Assembly (NCBI GenBank): GCA_963210315.1
Contig: OY723278.1
Location: forward strand, 1,798,001 to 1,862,000
Direction of reading: 5' to 3'
Length of the DNA: 64,000 bases
Source: Rhynchopus euleeides
Lineage: Eukaryota; Euglenozoa; Diplonemea; Diplonemida; Diplonemidae
Shown here one piece after another: positions 46,862 through 55,713 of the stretch. Positions within the stretch are counted from its first letter, which is position 1, and each line of letters starts with the position of its first letter. Position numbers and translations under genes: made by a program. The notes under the pieces are model-generated. The model worked only from the letters and a program-made list of their open reading frames with translations. It was not told the origin of the DNA and ran no database searches.

Positions 46862-48050
46862 GATGTCGGCCCACCCTCGGGACATCACTGCCTGGCTCGG
46901 CCCACCCTCTGGACAGGACTGCGTGGCTCGGCCCATTCTCGGGACAGCACTGCCTAGCTCGGCCCACCCTCGGGACAGCACTGTCTGGCTCGGCCCGTTC
47001 TCGGGACAGCACTGTCTGGCTCGGCCCATTCTCGGGACAGCACTGTCTGGCTCGGCCCACCCTTGGGACAGCACTGCCTGGCTCGGCCCATTCTCGGGAC
47101 AGCACTGCCTAGCTCGGCCCACCCTCGGGACAGCACTGTCTGGCTCGGCCCGTTCTCGGGACAGCACTGTCTGGCTCGGCCCATTCTCGGGACAGCACTG
47201 CCTGGCTCGGCCCATTCTCGGGACAGCACTGCCTAGCTCGGCCCACCCTCGGGACAGCACTGTCTGGCTCGGCCCGTTCTCGGGACAGCACTGTCTGGCT
47301 CGGCCCATTCTCGGGACAGCACTGTCTGGCTCGGCCCACCCTTGGGACAGCACTGCCTGGCTCGGCCCATTCTCGGGACAGCACTGCCTAGCTCGGCCCA
47401 CCCTCGGGACAGCACTGTCTGGCTCGGCCCGTTCTCGGGACAGCACTGTCTGGCTCGGCCCATTCTCGGGACAGCACTGCCTGGCTCGGCCCATTCTCGG
47501 GACAGCACTGCCTAGCTCGGCCCACCCTCGGGACAGCACTGTCTGGCTCGGCCCGTTCTCGGGACAGCACTGTCTGGCTCGGCCCATTCTCGGGACAGCA
47601 CTGTCTGGCTCGGCCCACCCTTGGGACAGCACTGCCTGGCTCGGCCCATTCTCGGGACAGCACTGCCTAGCTCGGCCTACCCTCGGGACAGTACTGTCTG
47701 GCTCGGCCCGTTCTCGGGACAGCACTGTCTGGCTCGGCCCATTCTCGGGACAGCACTGTCTGGCTCGGCCCATTCTCGGGACAGCACTGTCTGGCTCGGC
47801 CCACCCTTGGGACAGCACTGCCTGGCTCGGCCCATTCTCGGGACAGCACTGTCTGGCTCGGCCCGTTCTCGGGACAGCACTGTCTGGCTCGGCCCGTTCT
47901 CGGGACAGCACTGTCTGGCTCGGCCCACCCTTGGGACAGCACTGCCTGGCTCGGCCCATTCTCGGGACATCACTGTCTGGCTCGGCCCACCCTTGGGACA
48001 GCACTGTCTGGCTCGGCCCGTTCTCGGGACAGCACTGCCTGGCTCCGCTT
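46862..48050. repeat. 31-bp minisatellite array 3 (~38 units) with 279-bp higher-order repeat
   Basis: The unit is CTCGGCCCATTCTCGGGACA plus GCACTGTCTGG, 31 bp. Variants (TTC/ACC/GTTC, GTCTGG/GCCTGG/GCCTAG) recur in a fixed order every nine units: the segments starting 46954 and 47233, and 47109 and 47388, are identical over about 275 bases. Long ORFs on both strands (up to 485 codons) are artefacts of the stop-free unit. Confidence 0.93.
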
Positions 48051-49391
48051 CGTGCCAGCACGAGCACTAGCCGTTGCTCCTGCATTGCCCCAGGCGGCCA
48101 GCTCCCATCTTGGCTTGGCCCAGGATGACAGGTTGATCTCAATGTTTACCCGTGACACGGGCCCCGCCGTGCCTTCTCGTCCTGTGAGGGCTGAACAATG
48201 CACAGGGACCGCTCGACATTATTTTTTGGGTCCAAATGCGTGCTCCCAGCTAGGGGCCACCCAACTCCCCGCCCTTTTTTTTGCCTCCGATTTGGCCCAT
48301 TTTCGGCCCATTTTGCCCTGCACCAGCCTGCACTTTTTTGCACCGGCTAGCGAAGACCCCCTTATAGAGTTTTAACGGCGCCGCGTTGTTGACGGTGGGG
48401 TAAACAGAGCCCAGGCGGGAATAGAAACAGTGGTGCCGGAGCAACAAAGTCTGCCTTCCGCTTTGTATGCCTTGCTTGGGGTGTCCCCTTTTCACCAGTC
48501 AACAGGCGTGCATGCCTCCGTCCTAGGTCACCAATGATCGTGCCTCAAGAAAGTGTACAGTTCCTTCCCAGTAGCCCTTCCGTTCTGCAAGTCCGAATCA
48601 CGCAGTCCCTCGAATCCATGGTGCTTTCCAGAAAATTCAGAAACCCACCCACGGTCAAAGTTGAAAGGGGGCCGTGACCAGAGGCTATAAACGTTTAAAA
48701 GTCTTTCGCAAGCCGAAGTCGTACGACAGACCACAGGAATGACAGAAAACAGCAGACGGGTTTGACCCCGCTGCTGCTCCTCGACAGACCCGCAACCAGC
48801 GCCAGAGCCAACTGCAAGCGTGACATACATACCGTCGCGTCGAAAAGAGAAGTTCTGCACAACGACCCGTGTGGTCGAAGTGGCTAACCCTGTGAGACAG
48901 AATTGACGCTGGAAAATCCACCATTTTGTGGGCGTCAAGACTGGTGGTGTGGTGGCTGTCCTGTTTCATCTTGCACTCCTGAGAGTGCAATCTACAGCGT
49001 AATTACCCCAATTCCAAACGTTCAAAAGAAAGGGGTTTTGGAATACCCGAGGAGGGGGTCCCGCTGGGTGGGGTGGGGTGTCATGGTGTGTTACCTTGGC
49101 ACCTAGACCCACAGTGTGACCCCACTACGATCCGCACAGAGCCCAAAGAGTGCAATGGAAGGGGTCAATCGCGATTCCGCGAGTCGAAGATTCCGCACTT
49201 TTGGGTCACTTTCAGGTGATGTCAGGTCCCTGGAGTGACTGCAGATAGCCCATTTTCAGGGTGGGAGCCCTACTCGTACGTCACCCAGATTCAGCCCAAA
49301 CCCGTGCACCCAGGGTGCACGGTCGCCGGGAGCGCGCGGGCACCCGGAAACAGGTCGCATTTGCGCGCGCTGCCTGCACCCTGCACGCCAG

Positions 49392-49430
<39 letters not shown>

Positions 49431-49729
49431 ACGTTCACGACCCCCCAGAAAATTACCCCAGCCCCTGTCCCCCCCCCCCCATCTCATCTGTGTGCCTGCC
49501 CTTCTCCGAGTTAACCGCATGACCACCCCCCCCCCCTACAGCAGACACAGACACACCAATAAGCCACCCACACCCGCACAGGACAGAACCAGCACTGCCG
49601 GTAGGGGAGGGGGGGAAGGGGCTATCCTGACGCTCTGCTGCCCCCTGTATCCACCTTGGCTTCTTGACTTCTTTCCTTCCCCCCTTCTCCCTTGTTTGTT
49701 CCTGCCCTTCCCCCGGGTAGCAGGTCAAC
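48051..49729. other. Spacer with family-A repeats and a 38-base C run
   Basis: Family-A fragments occur at 49011-49085 and 49114-49152. A homopolymer of about 38 C lies at 49392-49429. A 136-codon reverse ORF (48528-48938) shows no family resemblance. From about 49650 the sequence becomes pyrimidine-rich and ends GGGTAG / CAG (49719-49723) just before ATG 49730, a plausible trans-splice acceptor. Confidence 0.5.
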
Positions 49730-50911
49730 ATGAAGTCGTCACGCTCGATAAAATCCCGGCACAGCCGCGGGGCACGCAGCGATGCAAAGTCCGGCGGGGA
49801 TCGATCCAGCAGGGGGAGTCTTGATTCCGTTGTGAGCGCAGCCCCGTCGGCCGCACCTTCGATGACACGGCGCTCGACGCGGAGCCGGAGCATGAGGAGG
49901 CAGGGGACGGAGGCGGAGATAAAAAAGCAGCTGGCGTTGAAGAAGCGGTTTGACGCAGAATATGAAAGCAAGCTGCGCCTCTTCGAGCAGCTGTCGCTGA
50001 AGCTGCAGCAGCAGGAGCAGGCGGTCCAAGCTGTGCAGGAGGGCATGCGGAACATGCGCCTCGATCACGAGCGGCGCCTCGCGGGCCTCAAGCAGCAGTG
50101 CCTCCTCATGAGATCCCGCACCATCGACTGCCAAGACCATATCGCAGACAAGGAGGCGATTGTCGAATCGAACGTCGTCGAGATCAAGGAGTGGACGGAG
50201 GTAGCCAAATCCGACGAGGTTCGGCGCGCCTTCAACTTCATCCTCAAGGCGCCTGCGCTGGACATCCTCGGTGTGTTGCCTGAAGAGGTCTTCTCCCCGG
50301 AGACGATGTCGACGTTCTACGCATGCAAGCGGAGGATTCAGGGCGACAAGCGGGTCGCCGTTCTCCGGAGGAAGGCAACGGTTGCCGCAGCAACTGCTGC
50401 ATGCATATGCCTGCCCCTGATGCACTGTGTCATAGTGGGTCTGCGTGAGGAGCAGAAGTTCAAACGTGCCGTGATGCGCTCCGTGGGGGTGAAGGATACC
50501 GAGGTGGGGTCGGGCTGGCTGTTCCGCAACGTCGTGCAGCAGGCGGGTAACCACGCGTCGGACAACTCGGGTGATGCTGCCACACCTCAGCAGAACAGTG
50601 TTGACGACTGCCCGCCGCACTGGAGGAAGTACCGTCTGGCAGCCCTGTCTCCAACGCCGCCACCACGCCCCACAGGGCCTGCGGCCATGCTCTCCGACTG
50701 CCGCAAGAAGCTCGAGTCTCTCGAGGTTGACACACAGGTCATCACCTCCCCCTTCAAGCGCAAGGTTCTCCTCCGTGCGAAGCGCGACAAGGAGTTTGAG
50801 GCGGAGCGTGCCCTGCAGTGCTTCGAGGAGTCTGCAGCCAACCCGCTCCACATGCACCTCCACCTGCCCCGCCCTTATGCCAACCTTCCGGTTGAGCAGT
50901 GGCTGGGCTGA
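49730..50911 (+). CDS. Coiled-coil protein of unknown family (393 aa)
   Basis: Single exon. The first 60 residues are Ser/Arg-rich (SRSIKSRHSRG, STRSRSMRRQG), so strongly basic. A coiled coil covers about 62-150 (EIKKQLALKKRFDAEYESKL, then a Gln-rich heptad run). A compact part follows (AFNFILKAPALDILGVLP, about 165-200), then a short hydrophobic stretch (ATVAAATAACICLPLMHCVI, ~223-243) that could be a membrane helix or buried core. The C-terminal third is Pro-rich and ends with a basic helix (SPFKRKVLLRAKRDKEFEAE). I recognise no family. The start is supported by a pyrimidine tract and AGs within ten bases upstream. It lies 670 bp before the kinesin-9 gene on the same strand; a cytoskeletal role is possible but not shown. 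Confidence 0.75.
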   Translation: MKSSRSIKSRHSRGARSDAKSGGDRSSRGSLDSVVSAAPSAAPSMTRRSTRSRSMRRQGTEAEIKKQLALKKRFDAEYESKLRLFEQLSLKLQQQEQAVQAVQEGMRNMRLDHERRLAGLKQQCLLMRSRTIDCQDHIADKEAIVESNVVEIKEWTEVAKSDEVRRAFNFILKAPALDILGVLPEEVFSPETMSTFYACKRRIQGDKRVAVLRRKATVAAATAACICLPLMHCVIVGLREEQKFKRAVMRSVGVKDTEVGSGWLFRNVVQQAGNHASDNSGDAATPQQNSVDDCPPHWRKYRLAALSPTPPPRPTGPAAMLSDCRKKLESLEVDTQVITSPFKRKVLLRAKRDKEFEAERALQCFEESAANPLHMHLHLPRPYANLPVEQWLG

Positions 50912-51581
50912 CAGCGGCGGTGCAGCGGAGCGGAGGGGAGCGGGTGGTGGGTGGTGCGCTCGCTGGAGTTTGTCAGCTCTGTGGGTCATTCACTTACCCC
51001 CCGCTCCCCGGTCTGTCCTTTGTCATGTGGTTTTGGTTCGCCCTTTCTCGCCCTGGCCTGCAGATCTGGCTGTTGTGCCGGCGTGTTGGGGCAGGGGAGG
51101 AAGGGTTGGGGCCGATCAGGTCTTCTTGCGATCGGCGATTGCCGGAGTTGCCACGGGTGCTGGCAAGCAGGGTTGTCCACAGCAGGCGATGCTCTCTGAC
51201 AGGTCCTCTTGAGGGACTGTCCCTCTCCATCCACCCCGCCTGCCCCTCACCTTCAAGCGGTTTCGATTCTTGGGCGCGGATCCCCTCAGCGTTGTTTAGC
51301 CACAACGAGCGAAAGATATGCCTGGGCTTTGGCACAACAGCACTATCCCCACCCACGCCACCGCCACCCCGACATGCTATACGTCACACCACAGGGCACC
51401 ACACACCGCCCCAACACTCCCTTCGCTGCCCAAGCCCAACTCGCTCCGTGCGGGGGGTGCGTGGGGCTGAGAGGGGGACCCACCCACCCCCCATCGGCTT
51501 GAGCTCTCCGCACACCGCCCTACCTCGCTGCTGCCCCGTTGCCTTCCCCTGTCTTCCCCCGCAAACCCCGGTGCCGGCATA

Positions 51582-54148
51582 ATGGGGAAGGGTTCGGTGA
51601 GGGTGCTGCTGCGAACGCGCCCGACGGATAACTTCGCGGTGAACAACCTCAAGATACAGGATGGGGAGACTGTGGGGTTCCACTTCCCGCGTCGGGCGGA
51701 GGGGCAGGTGCTGAATAACACGCAGGATAACCACACGTTTCGCTACGACGAGGTGATGCACAATGCGTCGCAGGATGAGGTGTATCTGTCGGGCTGCAAG
51801 CCTCTTGTCGACGGCGTGATTCAAGGCTACAATGCGACCATCATGGCGTACGGCCAGACCGGTGCAGGCAAGACCTACACAATGACAGGTGGCGGGAATT
51901 TCAAGAGCCGCGGGTTGACCCCCCGTGCGATAGCAGACGTGTTCCAGGATGTGACGCATCTCCCAGAGAAGTCTTTTGAAATCGCTGTCAGCTATATGGA
52001 GATCTACAACGAGAAAATATACGACCTGCTCAGCGATGAGGCTGATTCGTCGCAGCAGCTGACGGTGCATGATGACAGTGCAACAGGGGTGACTGTGAAG
52101 GGCCTGGAGGTGAAGGCCGCCCTGTCAGAGTCGGAAGCACTCTCACACCTGTTTAAAGGCGACCAGCGCCGTGTGGTTGGGGAGCACAGCCTGAACGTGC
52201 AGTCGTCGAGGTCGCACTGTATCTTCACAATCCACGTCAGGTCGCGGAGTCGCGTGGAGAGTGACGGGAAGGTGCTGTCCTCAAAGCTTAACCTTGTGGA
52301 TCTTGCAGGGAGCGAGCGTGTTGCCAAGACGGGGTCGGAGGGCGTGCTGCTGAAGGAAGCGATGCATATCAACAAATCTCTGTCCTTCCTGGAGCAGGTT
52401 GTGGTTGCGCTGTCGTCTTCCAGCCGGTCGCATGTGCCATACAGACAGTGTAAGCTGACTAACATCCTGAAGGACTCCCTCGGTGGAAACTGCAAGACTG
52501 TCATGATTGCCAACGTGTGGGCCGAAGAGCGTCATCTCGATGAGACGCTGTCAACCCTGAAGTTTGCATCGCGGATGATGAAGGTGCAGAACGAGGTGCA
52601 GATCAACGTCACAACCGACCTGTCTTCGCAGCTCAAACAGCTGCAGCGCCAGGTTGCGGAGCTGAAGGCGGAGCTGCAGATGCAAAACCAGCTGCACGGC
52701 AAGAGCCACATCAAATACGACGGGTTCTCCGATGACGAGCGTTACGACCTCGAGCGGAAGGTGCAGCACTACCTTGCAGGCACGCTGGAGGATATAGAGG
52801 TACGTTCCCTCCGTGACGTGAAGGAGTACTTCAAGCTGTTCAAGGCCTGTGTGGAGCGTGCTGGGGCTGATGCCGAGGAACAGCTGAGAGCAAAGTATGA
52901 GCTGCGTGAGCATGAGGCGGCGCAGGGCGCCAGCCAGGCACACGGGGCTCAGGCCATGCAGGACGGTGTCGGCGATGTCGATGGGATGTCCGGCTTCGGG
53001 GTGGGCACGGGTGCTGCTGCAAAGAACATACGTGCAAACCTCAACCATTCGCCCCGCCCCCCGGACGAGCTGATGCAGAGCGACTCTCCTTCGGCGTCGC
53101 CCGGTGCCGAAAGGCGCACCTTCAAGGTATGTCGTGAGCTGCGATCGCTGGGTGCCTGGGAATCTGCACCGCCATCACGACCACCACCACCACTACAGCA
53201 ACTGCCTGATAGGAACAAGGCTTACGAAGACTTTAAGTGCAACGAGGGTGCAGATGTGAACGGCGCACTGAAGCAGTATTCGACACGCCTGCGGGAGCTG
53301 AAGCATGATGCAGCCATGTTGACGTCGGATGCGAACGTGCTGAAGACTCAAATTGAAGAGGTGCGGGTGCAGGTGGAGCGCTTCGAGAACGCAGAGGACA
53401 GCGACGACGTGGTCGACTCGGAGCGGATGCAGCTCTACGAAGACCTGAAGAAGAAGAAGAACACCTTCAGAGACATCAAGGAACAGCTCGGGAGGATGAA
53501 GATCGAGCATGACACCGCGCAGAAGCTGCTCCACCAAACACGCCAGCAGCTTGTCGCCGCCTTCGAGAAGTGGTACTCCATGACTTACTGCGACGGCGGC
53601 GACCTCCCACCAGAGCAGGTGAAGCTGGACGTATGCGATTTGCCACACCCTTCTCTGCCCTTTCCTGAAGCAGTGCAGGAAACTGTCCCAACCCCAGGCC
53701 AGGACCGCCCTATTACCTACACAACACTACTGCCCCCCTCTCCAAGCTCAGCCGCAACCATCGTGTTGTTTGCCTTTGGGCGTTGTTATTCATATCCTAT
53801 AGGAAAGGTGCTACCCTTACACCCCACGCTGCAGGTGGACCGACTGGACGAGGTCGAGCAGCACGACCTGCAGGAGGAAGAGCGGCTCATGCGCGAAGAC
53901 CCAGATTCACTGCAGTTCTACCGGTATGCCTATGACACTCGGGATGGCGTGACGCCTCTTCTTGCCATGCGAGCAGCGCCTCTGCTGGTCATGTTCTGCC
54001 AGGTTGCGCCCTGGGCCTCCAACGCACACAACCCAACACCCGGCACAGTGCGATGAAGATGACCCAGACGAAGCGGGGCCCAGGTGGATCTCATCCAAAG
54101 CGCGGTGCTGGATGGGCCGCAGCCCGCCCCACCACCACCGTGAGATGA
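51582..54148 (+). CDS. Kinesin-9 family motor (KIF9-like)
   Basis: Exons 51582-53126, 53199-53630, 53835-53923 and 54049-54148 give 721 residues. Introns start GTATGT, GTATGC and GTATGC and end CAG. The N-terminal motor has the P-loop GQTGAGKT (91-98), switch I NVQSSRSH (205-212) and switch II DLAGSE (240-245). Kinesin-9 traits are FRYDEVMHNASQDEVY, HINKSLSFLEQVVVAL and LKDSLGGNCKTVMIANVW. The stalk keeps the KIF9 pattern: VQHYLAGTLEDIEVRSLRDV, NKAYEDFKCNEG, FEKWYSMTY. The last exon gives a basic tail after DPDSLQFYR. Kinesin-9 works in axonemes, at the central pair or in flagellar beating (family knowledge). The first two introns (72 and 204 bp) are multiples of three without stops, so unspliced reading gives a continuous frame to 54056; I prefer splicing because the donors match all others and the retained segments look non-conserved. 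Confidence 0.9.
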
Positions 54149-54234
54149 GGGAGGGAGGGTGGGGGTGATGGCTGTGCCCTGGAAATGGAAAAAGCGGGCC
54201 CTATGTTTTGTTTCTGCAAATAATAGGGTTCGGT

Positions 54235-55211
54235 CAGGGGATAAGATAGGTCTGGTTTTCCGGTTTTCAAAACCAGGGTTTCCCGGTTCCCGGTTTTCTG
54301 GAAAAAAAAAAAAGGTCGGTCTCATTTTTGGCGGTTTTTTTTGTGATTTTGGGACAGTAAAACAGTCAGAAAAAACGCCATAAAAAAATAGAAAGTGACC
54401 CCATCGTGATCCGCACAGAGCTCAAATAGTCCAAAGAAGGCAGAGAAGCGGAGAAGAAAAATGGACCTAGCGGGTGGCCCGGTGGGTGGTGATGCCCTCG
54501 TCATGCAGGTCTCTTCTGTTTTGAAGGTGCACACATGGTGGACTACAGCCACCATGTCTAAGAGGGAGTCTAAGACTGCAGTCTGGAGGGCTGAGACGAG
54601 AACTCAAACGACTTTCAAGCAGTCTTGAAGGTCGCCAAGCCTATTGGGGGCAACTAACAGATGAGATTTGTTTGTTGCCTGTCGTCACAGCTAGGTGCCC
54701 ATCTCTTCGATAACGGAATGTGTGCAGAGATCTCGTGGACCCTTTGGCCATTCTGTCGTGCACCCACTCCACCCACAACGCACACCTGTCACGAGTGGTC
54801 GCTCCCCCGTCCTCCTCCACCCTGAAGGTTGAACCCTCAAGGACCAGTGATCTCCTGCTGGCCGGGCTGCGATACAGCGAAGCCTTCCTACTTACAAGCG
54901 AATCCAGACTGTAGGGAACAGATGTTCACTACCGTGGCCTCCGGCGGCTGGGGGGCTCCGCCCCCCAGACCCCCCTGTGTAAAAGCATTGCACCAGACCG
55001 GTTTTTTGGGCGAGAGTCCAAACTTTCAAAGCAGCTGCTGCGCCTGCCCCACCAAGCAGCCTCAGTACGACAGGACGCGCGCAGGCACCGGGCCCTCTCA
55101 GATTCTGGGAGGGTTTGCGCGGGTCGCGCGCGCCGAAGGCGCGCGCGAAAAATTTTCAAAACCAGAAAAACCGGAAAACGGCGCCAGAAAAAAAGTCTAT
55201 CTTATACCCTG
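54235..55211. mobile_element. Element with CAGGGG/TATACCCTG termini and flanking direct repeat (hAT-like)
   Basis: The left end CAGGGGATAAGATAGG and right end CTATCTTATACCCTG are inverted repeats with one mismatch, the same family as 26097-26439. GGTTCGGTC occurs just outside both ends (54227-54235 and 55211-55219), overlapping the terminal base at each side, so the target duplication is 7-9 bp. Inside lie a family-A fragment (54395-54432), a reverse family-B module (54916-54976) and, near the right end, an 11-bp GC palindrome (55124-55148, loop GAA). No transposase is visible. Confidence 0.65.
54916..54976 (-). repeat. Dispersed repeat family B, single module
   Basis: GGAACAGATGTTCACTACCG then TGGCCTCCGGCGGCTGG and the C/G hairpin, reverse complement of the 2248 module. 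Only one module is present here, nested in the 54235-55211 element. Confidence 0.7.
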
Positions 55212-55713
55212 GTTCGGTCCGCAAAAAAAAAACGGGGCGAAAAAAAGTTCGAAAGTCGCCAAAAAAAAGCTGTTGAGACAGTATACGCACGACTGTCTCT
55301 CGCTTGCCCTTTGCATCCACAGGCTTGGCCCTCCTGGCAGGGAGTGCCTGGTCCGGTTGGTGTGTGTGGTGGGAGGGGGTGGGTGTGGGGTCGAGACAAG
55401 GAGAGAGGGGGGGGAGAGTCGGGGGGGGCGGTTGCGTCTGTCGCTCGGTTTCTGCCGACGCCAGGCCCCGTTCTCCCTGCGCCCCCACACCCCGCGCGTG
55501 TGAGTAAAGCGCGCCAAGATAGCGTGTGGGTGATGTTCATTCCCACCCCCTCGTACCCCGGGCCCTCTCCATTTGAACTTGTCGCGTGTGCCATGTGCGA
55601 CGTTTGTCTCATCTGCTTGCCACTGTCACCTATTGCACCGGTCACTGATTGCAGGTTGCTCTGCACAACACACACAAGAGTCGGGAAATCCGAGTGAACT
55701 CGAGAAGAAGAAT

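Noticed and set aside
43374..48050. CRISPR-like array
   Set aside because: Units are contiguous without unique spacers, the context is eukaryotic and no cas-like gene is present.
45523..48142. Long ORFs on both strands through arrays 2 and 3
   Set aside because: Same artefact of stop-free 31-bp units; no non-repeat domain except the short island at 45095-45282.
48528..48938. 136-codon reverse ORF
   Set aside because: Same reasons; lies in repeat-rich spacer.
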